Of a stretch of 64,000 nt of DNA, positions 12,511 to 24,415 are shown piece by piece (the first letter of the stretch is position 1; each line of letters opens with the position of its first letter). Source of the DNA: Tillus elongatus (taxonomy: Eukaryota; Arthropoda; Insecta; Coleoptera; Cleridae); the NCBI GenBank assembly GCA_964006375.1, contig OZ023265.1, positions 156,218,547 to 156,282,546 on the forward strand, in the 5' to 3' direction. The translations under genes were made by a program, and so were the position numbers. The notes under the pieces were generated by a model that made no database searches, was not told the origin of the DNA, and saw only the letters and a list, made by a program, of their open reading frames with translations.

Positions 12511-13787
12511 GTGGTAACAGTTTTAAATTCTTCAAATGAGCACTTATAAGGACCTCAAAAACCAATCTTCAAGGTCTGTTCAAATTTAAAGTATTAACTT
12601 ATTAATATGCCATACTAGTGGTGTAAAATTCTTATGAAATTTCAGTAAGTACGCATTTCTGTGTCCAGAAATTTTTTGAACATCATCTTTTCAATAATTC
12701 TAACCTTTTTATCTTATATATACAGTAAAACTAAACACACCATAAGATACTTTGCACGTTAAAATATGTTGCTACAAAAATAATTCTTAAGGGATTCCAT
12801 AAATGTTACCACAAAAAGCAACGAGCAAGACGTTCTACTAGAGTATGCTCTTTCGCAAGCCTCTGTGGACTCATATTTGTTCAAAAATCATTGGTTGGCA
12901 AAGCTCTGATAATGAACATTCATATTTTGCGGCGCCCATTTTAAGGATGGAAAACCCTATATAGTTTTATGTCGCTCTAAATATTGCGGACTCGATTACG
13001 AAATTTTTCATACCGACAATATCTAGTGACATTAGATTTTTTGCTTTATGTAAAGTCTAAATTAAATGAATACATTTAAATACATTTAAATACTATATAT
13101 CTTAAGGGATACTAAATAAACTTAGCAGATTAATGTATAGTCAGAGAGATAAAAGTAATTTCCTTTGTGTCTTTCCTTGTGTTAACCTCTTTGAACCGCC
13201 GCCTCCCCAGTATGTTGGCTCCATTGGTGTGAAAAGTGTCCCAGTGTTTCTCCTGCAACAACTTGTAGCGTAGATGTGTGCATGTATATGTATGAAGAAA
13301 TAATGTGCATTTTCTGTCATGCACCTGGTGTTAAGTACTGGACGTATAAAGCCCATTGACGTGAGTGCATATACATGAGTGCGTATACATGAGTGTATTA
13401 TATGCGCTCGCTCATATGTGTGGGTGGATTTGTATGTAATTTTTAATTTTGATAAAATATATAATTTTAGTAAACAGCAAGGGAGATAAAAGAAGATAAA
13501 AGAAAAAATTAAAGAGCTTGTTAGATTAACATTCTTAGGACAGGTTTTGCCATAGTGAAAAGCAAGGTCAGATGCATCCTTGTTCATTTTGAAGATTGAC
13601 AGTGACTGAATGAGCCAGATCTAAAAGTCAAAACTCTAATCAGAAAACAAACAAAAAACATTTCAGCTATGTTCGCAGCTGAGAAGCCGATTTATTGAAT
13701 ACTAAGGATGTTGTTGGCAAATGTGTTGAGATCCCACGTTTATTTGAGAATATTTAATCATGGGTTATATTGTTAAACTAACTACAT
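12511..13787. other. Intron sequence without recognised gene
   Basis: AT-rich, with a few R-like words in its first 200 bp. The open frames near 13130-13590 lack any domain, start context or splice structure that I trust. Confidence 0.5.
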
Positions 13788-14005
13788 AAGTCATGTAAGG
13801 CTAGATGTATTCTTACCATAAATAGAACCGCACACCGGTTTCGCTCTAATTATGGCTCGTCAGTGCGTTATACTAATTACAGCGAGAACACACTTATAAA
13901 GTAATACGGCTATAGCAGCCAGCCAACCTAGGACGTTGTTAGATGTACGACAATGTGGCCGATGGTTCCTCACCGAGAGGAGACCCTGTTGTACATCTCA
14001 CAATG
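13788..14005 (-). repeat. Repeat family C, single copy
   Basis: Shares TAAAGTAATACGGCTATAGC and the GATGTACGACA segments with 10660-11128 and 51567-51960. The hammerhead portion is on the minus strand at 13818-13885. Confidence 0.7.
13818..13885 (-). ncRNA. Degenerate hammerhead motif, type C
   Basis: CTGACGA (complement of 13857-13863) and GCGAAAC are intact. Stem II has mismatches, and the cleavage triplet reads GTG where GTC is expected, so self-cleavage is unlikely. Stem I arms (TAATTAG and CTATTTA) are still partly complementary. Confidence 0.6.
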
Positions 14006-15227
14006 TTACGTAACTCATACTATCATACTTTGTAAAGTGATTCATAATTTTTTTTTATTGTTATTATTATTTTGGAAGACCAAATTATGCATTACCCAAA
14101 GGTAAAGCTTCAATTGCTAAAATATATTATAGATTATTTGAAGAGATCGACAAATCAGATTACAGAGGCTACAAACAATGACGCAAGATTCACCGCCGCA
14201 GGGTCCTTATAGCTTTTAGCTTCAGGGGGTCTTTGATTGTCTCGCTGACAATAAATTTACATTACTACCGGCTTCTCAGTAATTCCGAGCTGACAGGATT
14301 TTAATCTACAAATTACACATTTCTTAAAAGATCGTTATAAAAATAACCAATCAGAATAGCAGAGGAGAATGTAATCATGAACCTTATTGGACTATCATCT
14401 TAGATCCTTTATCGAAATAACTTATTTTATGATTGTAATGTTATTGTGTCAAACTGCAAAAAACTAAAAAATTTCGGGACGCAGCAAGTGCTTTATAATA
14501 GTGAATTTTCATAAGAGTTGTACACACTAGTACGGGATATTATTAAAAGTAATACTTTTAATTTAAACAGACGTGGAGGATCGTGTTTAGAGGTCCTATT
14601 CGAAGAATTTCTCTCTTTCTATTATCATAAAAAATATTGAAATCTTATATTCTAGCTCTTTTTAAGAAAAACTCAATTTTCGTTGACACTAGAAAAATTA
14701 AATTTGGTGAATCTAGGTACTGTAAGTCTCTTTAAAGGAAACTTGTACCACAAATTTCATTAAAGTTACAAAAGCTTATCAGAATGAAACTTAATTTATA
14801 CCCAAGAAGTCAATTCATTAATGAAATAACTTACCTACTTGATCAATTAATCAACGAATATTAACGTTGATATTCTTATTCTTTGATTTCCAATTTTAAA
14901 AACATACTATTACACATTCATTTATTATTTAACCTCAAAAGAGAACTGTCAAACGATGATAAATAAACAAAACACGTTATTATTCTTTAGTTTACAATTT
15001 TAAAAGCGTAATATAGGTATCAGTTGTTATATCTATTTTAATGACAATCATTTTTACTTAGCCACAAAACAGAACTGTCAAACCATAATAAATAAACGAA
15101 ACACACTATACCATCTGGTTATACTTCAAGTAGCTGATATAAAACTTTTTATTTTGCCCTAAAAATCCGCGCATCTGAATATACCCCAAAGCGGTAATTA
15201 TGGTGGGATTTCCACCGTTCGGGTGAT
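14006..15227. other. Intron sequence with an imperfect ~105-bp tandem duplication
   Basis: Two tandem units (about 14877-14975 and 14981-15110) share CAATTTTAAAA and AACTGTCAAAC and an AATAAATAAACRAAACAC ending. Nothing else is recognised in the stretch. Confidence 0.5.
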
Positions 15228-16440
15228 AAGAAACAAAGTAGGGGCTAAAGCTGAACCTTGAGGAACTCCTGCAATAATTGGATACAGTTTAGAGGAATGG
15301 CCATCCACAACAACAGATATGCTCCTGTTGGAGAGGAAATTTGCTGTCCAGGTACAAAGTTTTGGTGGTAGGCCATAGGCCGGAAGTTTATTAAGCAGCG
15401 CTGCGTGCCCTGACCTGGTCGAATGCTTTTGATATGTCTAGAGCAACAAACTGGGATTCACCGTGTTGTTCTATAGACTTGTTCCAAGAATGGGTGACAA
15501 AGGAAATGAGGTTGGCTTCGATCTGCGCTGACGGAATCCATACTGCCTGTCGTGGATTAGACTGTGTTTTTCGAGAAATTTTAGTAATTCGGTGTTTATA
15601 TTCTTTTCCATCACTTTAGAGACGACTGAAAGGAGAGAAATAGGCCTGTAGTTGCTAGGAAGCGCTTTGGATCCTTTCTTGGGGATGGGTTGTACTCGAG
15701 CAGTTTTCCAGTTACTAGGGAATATGCCTTTATTATAAGATATCTGAAACAGACGAGTCAGGACAGGAGCAAGCTCTGGTGCGCATTTTTTGGAAACAAT
15801 TGCTGGGATCTCGTCAAGGCCAGAGCCTTTCCTGATATTAAGAGAAGAGAGCATCTTTCGTACCTTTTTAGTTTTGAAAATGATAACCGTCATTTTATGC
15901 GCGACATTGGGGACTGTTGGTGGTTGAACATTTGGAGGTGGGTTGAGAGTAGAATTGGCGGCGAACAACGAAGCAAAAAGTTCAGCCTTGCCCAGGGCGG
16001 TAGAAACAATTTCATCCCCTGAGACAAGAGGTGGGAACGTGCTTTTGCAGAAATTATTCTCAATAGATTTAGCACAAGACTCCAGAAGGGTTTGCCGCCG
16101 TTGAAGCTTAAGAGGACTTTCTTTTTGATGTGGTTATTAAACGAGTTTTTTGCCTCAGAAAGAATGCGGACATAGCGGTTTCTTGCGTCGTTAAATGCTT
16201 GACGATTTTCTTGACTGGGATTGTGTAGAAGCGTTTTGTGAGCTTTGACCTTTTCAAGTCTGGCCTTGTCACAGGATTTAGAGAACCAGGGCTTTTGAGT
16301 GGCTGAAGAGGTTTTCTGCGTACGTGTAATGAATAATTCCATGCCAGCTTGGATAATTTCGGTGACGTTTTGTGAGATATCAGAGGGGTCAGGACGAGAA
16401 ATCGAAATCTTCTCATAATTTTGAACAGCAGGTGGTAGTG
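15228..16440 (-). mobile_element. Jockey/CR1-like LINE, copy 2 (broken)
   Basis: A minus-strand fragment of the same LINE family as 53-2406. It runs from just before the RT (DKARLEKVKAHKTLLHN near 16260) through KARKMLSSLN-type sequence, PAIVSKKCAPELAPVLTRL and NYRPISLLSVVSKVMEK. It ends inside the RT after a frameshift near 15470, at the segment SISVVVDGHSSKLYP. The 3' third, including the YADD motif, is absent. It lies head-to-head with copy 3, whose 5' end begins about 120 bp away, so the pair forms a large inverted repeat. Confidence 0.85.
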
Positions 16441-16559
16441 GACTTTTCCTTTACGTGATAGTAAAGGATTTTTTCACGCCCAAGGAGGTACCACCCCTTA
16501 CATCAAACGGCCGGTAAAATCCCAACGGACGTTTCCGCTTCTGGTATGTGAGTCGGTTC

Positions 16560-18815
16560 CCTTATAAACAAAAATGATGATGGCTCCTCCATGTACAAAA
16601 GATTCCGAGGATAAAATACCCCTCCATTCCCATTCTTCTGGGGAGGGGTGTACAGGGGGCGCCGGAATCAAGATTTAACCTATCCTTCGCGAATATATGT
16701 GGCCTAAATTCTAACCTGAACTCCGTCCACCATTTCCTCCAGGCTAATAGGCCCCAACTCCTCTTCCTCACCGAAACCCAAATCAGTGCCAAAACAGCCA
16801 ATAATCACCTTAATTTCCCCGGGTATGAGCTCCTTACTTCCTTTAGATTGCATGGAGCCGTGTGCGCATACGTCCGTAGCAATCTACCCTGCACCAGACT
16901 CCCCAATTTAGAAGCTGGAAGAAAAGATATACTTTGGATAAAACTTCCTCTCAGCGCTGCAACTAAATTTATCTGTTGCATTTACCGGTCATCTTCTGAC
17001 AACAACTTTGTCCAGCTCTTCGACTACCTTTCTAAAAAAAACCGACCATCTGATTTCTGAATATCCTTCCTCTGAGGTCACTATTCTTGGTGACTTCAAT
17101 GTCTATAATAAGAAATGGCTAGGATCTTCAAAAACCGATCCACAAGGAAGATCAGCGGAGGACTTTTTAGTCAGCAATTCTTCAGCCAATATGGTTCAGC
17201 AACCTACTTACTTTCCTCGCATCTTATCACACAGCTCAAATCCCTTGGATCTCTTTCTTACTACAAATCCTGACTGCTATAAGATATCAGTCACCGTCCC
17301 CCTTGGTCGCTCAGACCACGGCATTGTCACTGCTTCCTGCGCAGTGAAACCCGGTGTCACACAGTAATCACACCCACGTATCGTTTGGTACTACAACTCC
17401 GCGAACTGGGACAAAATTCGGGATTACTTTTCCTCATTTCCGTGGACGTCTGTGTGCTTCTCTCATCCTGACGCCTCTGATATCTCACAAAACGTCACCG
17501 AAACTATCTAAGCTGGCATGGAATTATTTATTCCACGTACACAAAAAGCTTTTTAGCCACTCAAAAGTCCTGGTTCTCTAAATCCTGTGACAAGGCCAGA
17601 CTTGAAAAGGTCAAAGCTCACAAAACGCTTCTACACAATGCCAGCCATGGATACCGTCAAGAATTTAACGACGCAAGCAACCACTATGTCCCCATTCTTT
17701 CTGAGGCAAAAAACTCGTTTAATAACCACATCAAAAACAAAGTCACCTCAAGCTCCAACGATAGCAAGCTCTTTTGGACTCTTGCTAAATATTTTGGGAT
17801 TAAATGCTTCAAGAGCACCCTCTCACCTCTTGCTTCATGGGATGAAATTGTTTCTACCGCCCTCGGTAAGGCCGAACTTTTTGCCTCGTTGTTCGCCGGC
17901 AATTCTACTCTCAACCCACCTCCAAATGTTCAATCACCAGTCCTTAATGCTGCGCATGAAATGACGGATATCATTTTTAAAACTAAAAAGGTACGAAAGA
18001 TGCTCTCTTCTCTTAATACCAGTAAAGCCTCCGGCCTTGACGAGATCCCAGCAATTGTTCTCAAAAAATGCGGACCAGAACTTGCTCGTGTCCTGATTCG
18101 TCTGTTTCAGATGTCTTACAATAGAGGCATATTCCCTAGTAACTGGAAAACTGCTCGAGTACAACCCGTCCCCAAGAAGGGATCCAAAGCGCTTCCTAGC
18201 AATTACAGGCCTATTTCTCTCCTTTCAGTCGTATCTAAAGTAATGGAAAAGTATATAAACACCGAATTACTAAAATTTATTGAAAAACGGAGGCATTATA
18301 GATTTCGTCAGCGCAGATTACCTGCCGACCTCCTTACCTTTGTCACCCATTCTTTAAACAAGTATATTGAACTACACGCTGAATCCCATATTGTCGCTCT
18401 AGACATATCCAAAGCATTCGATCAGGTCTGGCACTCAAAGCTGCTTAATAAACTTTCTGCATATGGCCTACCACTAAAACTCTGTACCTGGACAGCAAAT
18501 TCCTCTCCAACCGTAGCATTTCTGTTCTTGTGGATGGCCGTTCCCCTAAACTGTATTCAATTAATGCAGGAGTTCCTCAAAGTTCAGCTTTAGCCAATAC
18601 TTTGTTTCTGCTCCACATCAATGACCTCCTCTCTAGCACATCCAACCCAGTTCACAGCTACGCGGACGACAGCACGCTCCATTCAAATATACAATATTCT
18701 AAGCCTGCCTCTTTAGCCCAATTAGATGAGGATCGCAGACCATGGAGGGTTCTGTCTCCGTGGATCTCCAAAAATATCAAACTGGGGAAGTAGAAATTTT
18801 GTACAATTCAACATA
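16560..18815 (+). mobile_element. Jockey/CR1-like LINE, copy 3 (best copy: endonuclease plus RT)
   Basis: The most complete copy. An apurinic-type endonuclease lies at about 16680-17360: FLTETQISAKT, YVRSNLPCTRLPNLEAG, the VTILGDFNVYNKKW motif and a SDHGIVTASC motif. The RT runs from 17889 to about 18800 with KARKMLSSLN-like, NYRPISLLSVVSKVMEK, ALDISKAFDQVWHSKLLNK and SYADDSTLHS. Frame breaks occur near 17040, 17365, 17560-17590 and 18500, so no intact polyprotein remains. The 3' thumb and UTR are missing; the copy ends near 18815. The endonuclease would nick the target DNA and the RT would prime from it. Confidence 0.88.
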
Positions 18816-19361
18816 TTGACATTGACATTTTTACACTATATTTTATCAGCATTGTCAACTTAAACATATATCAACATGTTTCAAATAAAACATAGTTTTT
18901 CTTTCATGTGCCTTCCTTTAATGCCATTTTTAATCATTTGTAATTTAATTATTAATATGTGTGGTAAATTTTAGTAGTTGTGTTTCTTGTTGTATACTGT
19001 ATAGAAACAACATGATAAAAGCGTTTAGTAACAGTTAGGTGAATAACTACGAAAATTAATATTTGCAATCAAGTGTGCCGCGAATAAATAGGGGTTTTAG
19101 TTAGCCTGCGCGAGGTTAAATAGCTTGGGAAACGCTGGTCTATAAGATACATATTTCTGTTTGAGGGTTAAAACTGTTGCATGTGTGACGCAAAAGAAAC
19201 CACTTTGACCGGTATCACATCATGTTGTAAGAAAACCTATCCACGTATGGAAGAAACGTCAGGCCAAAATAAAGTCATCAGAAGCGCTCTTTTCGTAAAG
19301 TCTCTCTGTTTTACAGTGCCATCTCTATTTAGGCCATTTAAGAAATATAAGCTTTTGTGAT
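18816..19361. other. Intron sequence without recognised feature
   Basis: AT-rich, no domain or repeat recognised. Confidence 0.5.
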
Positions 19362-20301
19362 TATTGGCAGCCTAGCCGAAGAGATGTAATTTCTGAACGT
19401 CACAACGTCTGGGTTAGACATATTTCCAAGGTACCCCAAGTTGCCCCCTTATCGTTCACTTCAGATATTATGCTTTTAACTGTCCTCCATTTCAAATGCG
19501 AAATTTTATTTGTATTGCCGTTTGTCCATTGCTGCGATTTGAGATTTTGATGCTTCTAATTCTGCCTTCACCCATATAGTGCAGGGAAACAAAAGTGACA
19601 GTCGATGAAAACAGCCACTATGATAGATTTCTTGTAAAGTTTAGTTCCTGTTATAAAAAACAGAACGTAAGTATGTTTAGCCATTTTCGTTTTATTCTTT
19701 ATAGGTATCATATGTTTAACTAAGTGTTTTTCTCTGAAAGTTCTGCTCTGGTTGTGCAGTCTGCCTCGACAGCTTCTCTATCTATTTGTTTAAAGACCTT
19801 AGATTGCGGTGTGTCAGTGCACTTTTAAACTTAATTTACACGGGTTTCTACCCGTTTCTTGCTATTTTTACTGCTTTTGCATTGTTGTTTTTGCTGCTTG
19901 GTGGTGCCTCGACCAATATTTGGACATTTTGATGTTTTTAACTTCTCAAATTTTAACTTTTAGCTTTGATTTTATAAATGTAACTGTTGTAGAGCATGTT
20001 AGCGTTGACTTTAGTTTCTGTTTAGACTTTGCTTGTAAGGCTGTTAAGAATTTTATAACTGCTTGTGTCGTGTGATACTAGCCGACCTACCAGAAACTTT
20101 GTTTCTGACACAACCACCCTTTTATAATGTTTCAGGAAGTCCCTGAGGATGGCCAGATATGAGGGCCGAAACGCGTGGGGCTTTTACTAAATAAATTCAG
20201 TCTGGAGTATAGCCTTGTTCTGTTCTTTTTACCTGGGAAATATGTCTAACACAGACGTTGTGACGTTCAGAAATTACATCTCTTCGGCTAGGCTGCCAAT
20301 A
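19362..20301. mobile_element. Penelope-type fragment bounded by 72-bp inverted repeats
   Basis: Ends 19362-19433 and 20230-20301 are near-perfect inverted complements, starting TATTGGCAGCCTAGCCGAAG. The interior carries a type B hammerhead motif at 20137-20183, followed by ACTAAATAAATTCAGTCTGG. Very similar 3' sequence follows the GIY-YIG remnant at 34370-35600, including GTGACGTTCAGAAAT. It is therefore interpreted as a Penelope-like terminal region with an inverted end. No coding domain is seen. Confidence 0.6.
20137..20183 (+). ncRNA. Hammerhead motif, type B (cleavage base altered)
   Basis: CTGAGGA (20143-20149) is followed by a four-pair stem II (GGCC/GGCC, 20151-20154 with 20164-20167) and GAAAC (20168-20172). 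A two-base link leads to GTG (20175-20177). Stem I pairs AAGTCC with GGGCTT (six pairs, one wobble). The fold is good, but the cleavage triplet GTG is not of the NTH type. Confidence 0.65.
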
Positions 20302-20827
20302 GCCATTTCAGAAATATAACTGGCCTGATAAATCTTTATTTGCCAATTCTGCCACAAAATCTTTTATAATTTATATCTGTTTACGTCTGTGCAGTCAACT
20401 TTTAAACCAAACTAATTAATCATAACAAAGAATATATCAAACAGCTTATTTTGTTTTCATATATATCGACTTCAAAAGAAAACTTCCAGGGATTCAGGCT
20501 TCCATCACTTTTTCGACGTAACACAGCACAAATAAAAGGAATGAGGAGGCGTTATCACAAGTAACGAACTTTATTACAGGCCTGAGATGGATGCCGGCCA
20601 CTGCAGAGGATCAGAGAAGGATCAGGTTTCAAGCTGGAATTTATGTGGGGTAAACTAAAAAGAACACCGCTTTGTGTTATTTACAACTTAATTTAAATAA
20701 AGAATATGGCGTGTATTTTTAGTAAGTACCACATATAACATAACTTACCAGGCTTACAGGGGGCAAAGAAGTTAAATAGTAAGTAGGTGCATATAAGGAT
20801 GGGTGTTACGAGAAGCCGACAATAAAC
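20302..20827. other. Intron sequence without recognised feature
   Basis: No exon or repeat recognised. Confidence 0.45.
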
Positions 20828-20885
20828 ATGAGACCCAGTGGCGGCTCGTCAGATGACGTAGGTGAAGCGCTACTTCACCTATATT

Positions 20886-22195
20886 TTTTATAGATTTAAT
20901 ACAGAATTAAATTACATAAAAAATGTGGCGAGATATAACGGTTACTCGGATGGTTTAATAGACAAATTGGTAAACAGACACAGAACAAAGAAATTGATAT
21001 CTGAATGTACGACATTTAAGAAAGATAAAATAGAAAAAAAATTGTGTGTTTACCTTATGAACCACGAATGGCAAAGGGTTTGGAAAGTATTTTTAAAAAA
21101 GCCAAATTACATTTGACTTTTTCGACGAAAAGTAATTTAAAAAATTTGTTAGGTAATACGAAAGACAAAGACAAAGTCACTAAAATGTCCGGTATTTATG
21201 AGATTAGTTGCAAAGATTGCAATCTTAAATACGTGGGTCAAACTGGGAGAAACATAGCCACCAGATTTCGTGAACATCTCGCACAGTTACGATATCGTAC
21301 GGTGGACAAATCATGTGTGGCACAACATATATGGGATAACAATGACCATATTGACAAAGAAATTTTGAAACTTGTCAAAAATGTTAGACATCAAACTATG
21401 CTTGATTCATTAGAAAGTATTTTTATATCAAGGTCGATTAAGAACAAAACTTCATTAAATCGTGCGGCACCTTTAATTTTAAGCCCTTTATTTTCACTTT
21501 GCATTTGACCGCTTAAACACTCCTATATTCTCTGGTAGAATAATAAATTACTGTCAATAACTCGGCCGGTTTATACATATAGTAATCTCTACGTTTGTCT
21601 CGACTTAAAGACCCGTTCATTTTGTTTGTATCTATGAAGTCAATATAAATACGACCACGAAGAATTAAATTTAATATATATGAAGTTTTTATGTGGTTTT
21701 TTAGTTGAATTATTTATTCTTTGTTAGAGTTAACATTCTCAGCCTAACCCTCGGGTTTAGTTTTCTATTTTAAAAAAAGATGAGCGGAGGTGAGGTTGTT
21801 TATCTCGCCAGATGATCTTGTCGGCTTGATCCAATATCCACATAGTAAATTTCTAGATCGAAAGGGAACGTGCTGATTCCTTAAATAACTCAGTACCGTT
21901 TCTTTAAGCCTATTATCCTTATATTAGATAAGGGCTCATAAATTTGTCGACCAGAAGATTAAAGCAGGTCTTCGACCTCGTAGTTTCACTACACAATAAA
22001 CAAACGATCGTTCTTCGACGACAATTTTACTTCTAACTAGTTCGTTTACCTAGACCTGATATAAATACACGTTTAGCTAGTAGTTTAATTTAGAATTTAT
22101 CCTCCTCTGAAGATGTTGACATTATTAACGAAACGATCGTAAGGTCTCTGAAATATGTGTTGTAGTGATTTGGGTTTCTCCAAGTGTGCTTATAA
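20886..22195 (+). mobile_element. Penelope-like element, truncated, with type A hammerhead
   Basis: The open sequence covers the end of the RT/thumb (ELNYIKNVARYNGYSDG, about 20895-20950), a linker with one frameshift near 21045, then a GIY-YIG endonuclease to 21508. The endonuclease shows SGIYEISCKDCNLKYVGQTG, RFREHLAQL and a catalytic-type Glu in DSLESIFI. The Cys pair before KYVGQTG is typical of Penelope endonucleases. An AT-rich 3' region follows, ending in a terminal repeat that contains the hammerhead at 22098-22148 and the CTCCAAGTGTGCTTAT ending. The RT palm is missing, so it cannot move on its own. Confidence 0.85.
22098..22148 (+). ncRNA. Hammerhead ribozyme motif, type A
   Basis: CTGAAGA (22107-22113) fits CTGANGA. 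Stem II is GTTGA/TTAAC around CATTA. GAAAC is at 22130-22134, the short stem III is GATC, and the cleavage triplet is GTA (22139-22141). Stem I is CCT/AGG. All core bases agree with a hammerhead, but stem I and stem III are short. Confidence 0.68.
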
Positions 22196-22660
22196 GCCAA
22201 ACATTTAAATTCAAAATCCACCATAATTTTAATTCTTTTCACTCTCTCAAATTCATTTGGTACAACCACATAAAATATCTGGTTACGTCGCGCCGCAGTT
22301 TATAATGTATTTTTATAGTACTTTATGGTACTATATAATTTACAAGCCACCGATTTCCGAATTGAATGTTACACAACATGCCCCAACGCGCAGTGCGAAT
22401 TACGTGTTGCAGAGCATAGACTACTGCAGAGCAACGAACAACTGATGACTGAACTAAGCCAGAATCGTGTATATACAAATACTGCCTCGATGGCTTAGCG
22501 CTTACATGCAACGGTTGTCATGGCAACGGCACGCGCGCTGTTGAGTTTGTGTGTATTATGGCCACACAAGTGATGCAGAATTCTGAGCCTGCTTCAAATC
22601 TTAGTTTCCGTCGTTTATTTAGATTTAGTCGGATCGCCAGACTAGTATTTTTATTTTTAC

Positions 22661-22738
22661 CATGTTGTCGTTAAATGATCCGGTATGTGTCACATTTACA
22701 GACTTCGGAAAGCTGGATTTTTCAGGTTTCTTTTTGGT
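22661..22738 (+). other. Possible first exon inside the hAT-like shell
   Basis: An ATG at 22661 opens a short frame (MLSLNDPVCVTFTDFGKLDF, then SGFFL) that runs into GTAAGTG at 22738. It could be a transposase first exon with a splice donor. No downstream exon was identified and the protein is not recognised, so this is speculative. Confidence 0.25.
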
Positions 22739-23205
22739 AAGTGAAATTTATTTGTTTATTATCACCTATAAAATAATAAATTCAAAATAATAAAATAGTA
22801 GATACAAAATTTCAGTTATAAAAAAAGAGAAGAGCCTTGAATAAAAAAAAATGCTTGTAGTTCCTCCCACTATAAACAGATTTTCATAATACGCGCCGTA
22901 TTATATTACCGTGCTGGTGCGTGTACAGTGTGACAAAAATAAGGTGAATAATAATAAATTTATTTATTTATGTCTTCTCATCGAGTATTCGTGGTCATTA
23001 TTCCAAAAATTATTTCTTATGAAAGTATATATTTTTGTACAAATGGATTTTTCATTTAAATACTGAAGTGCCAGGAGAACGCGCGACCTTGAGAATATAG
23101 AAAAATTTCTTCTGCGGCGCAGGGGGTGTCTTCGCCCCCTGAACTCCCCCTTTGAGACCGGGTGGATTCTGCTCCACCCACTCCCAAAGTCACGAGTCGC
23201 CACTG

Positions 23206-23593
23206 TTGAGACCAGGGCTTCCTAGAACCTATAATATTCATAATAATAATAGGTAAATACAATATATTGCTGTTAGTACCTGTAAAATAGGAATTAGGTA
23301 TCTTAACAAAAGTTAAAAAAAATAATTTAGAAAAGATTAATGGAAAATTTACTAAGAAAGATATTTATGAAAACAGAGTAAATATAAAATGTATACGAAA
23401 ACTCGCTTACTAAATTTTCTATGAAAAATTGCCAAAATTATCTCAATACTTTTGTTCGCTGAAAATTCACTTATAAAATAAAGAAATTACAAATTAGCTC
23501 ATGACTTAAAGTGTTATTGAGGGAAAAAATTAAAAAGCATCTTGACCTTTCATGAAGGTCCGAACTCATTAATATATGATTAAATATAATATA
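23206..23593. other. Intron sequence without recognised feature
   Basis: AT-rich sequence containing one hAT target duplication at its start and nothing else recognised. Confidence 0.45.
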
Positions 23594-24415
23594 AAGTCTA
23601 GACGCAGCAAGTGCGTTATGGTAGTAAATTTTCATAAAAATGTCATTAATAGTAATTATGTCTTTTCTTATAAAGAAAGCAGGGATTAAATTTTGCTACC
23701 AGTATAACCTATATAGTAGGAACAATGAACCATATTTCATCAAAATTACTTTATTGTCTGAAAATCTAAAACATTTTTCGAAAATAAACTCAAAGTATTT
23801 CCAAAAAAACTGGTACCTAGTCAACTAACGTTAAGTTAATAGCAAACTGAGCTATTGAAATTTGAAACATATAATAAAAATTCGCTACCATAACGCACTT
23901 GCTGCGTCCTGAGTTTCTTTTCTTACAAACATGCATTCAAACATGCATTACATTTCAAGAGAAAATGCAAAAATGTAATAATATAAGGTGTGTTCGATGA
24001 AAAAAAGAATTGTATCACCAAAAACTAATGGGCCACCTATGACTGTAAAACTACTTTTATAGGATGCAGCTCAAGGGAGCCTAAAAATTAACATATACAA
24101 TTTTTTCTCGTATGTTGTATAATAACGGATGGATTGAGCTTTACCGTAGAGATGCGTCACCCAGTATACATGAAAACAGATAAAAACTGAAACTAACATC
24201 GGATATGGGTTCTAAGGAGCCTAGTTCGCGCTCATTTGAAGAAATCTTTTGAAATTACCAAAGTAGTGGTCTCCTCATTAACGAATTTTTTCTACAAACG
24301 TTCGCTAAAAATTAGACAATTAAACGATAAATTCTATAATTGAAACTACTGCCAAAGAATAAGAGAAAGGCTCTATGTGAATTGAATTTTCTGCAAATAT
24401 GTTAGTAAAAACGAC
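23594..24415 (-). repeat. Modular repeat R with 318-bp inverted-repeat module
   Basis: The module at 23594-23911 is bounded by GACGCAGCAAGTGCGTTATG and its inverted complement. The R body follows (GTATACAATTTTTTCTCG-type words, CGCGCTCATTTGAAGAAATC). The copy is interrupted at 24416 by another element and resumes at 25148 (ACGGTTGAAGCTGAAGC). It lacks the TA array. Confidence 0.7.

Larger units (their letters stand above)
20836..23205. mobile_element. hAT-like DNA transposon shell with nested Penelope element
   Basis: The left terminus CAGTGGCGGCTCGT (20836) and right terminus (complement of ACGAGTCGCCACTG, ending 23205) form a 14-bp inverted repeat with one mismatch. They are flanked by 8-bp duplications, ATGAGACC (20828-20835) and TTGAGACC (23206-23213), 7 of 8 matching. 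An 8-bp duplication and CAG-TGGCG ends fit the hAT superfamily. A Penelope-like element occupies 20886-22195. The remaining 1 kb on the right holds a possible first exon at 22661-22738. No transposase catalytic domain is seen. Confidence 0.65.

Noticed and set aside
13130..13590. Minus-strand ORFs of 64 and 148 codons
   Set aside because: No recognisable domain, low-complexity composition, no splice or start support.
19809..20075. Cys/Phe-rich plus-strand ORF
   Set aside because: Lies inside a Penelope-type non-coding region. The composition reflects T-rich DNA rather than a membrane protein.
22482..22540. tRNA-like GCCTCGATGGCTTAGCGC
   Set aside because: It has an A box-like start, but I could not find a B box, acceptor stem or SINE body.
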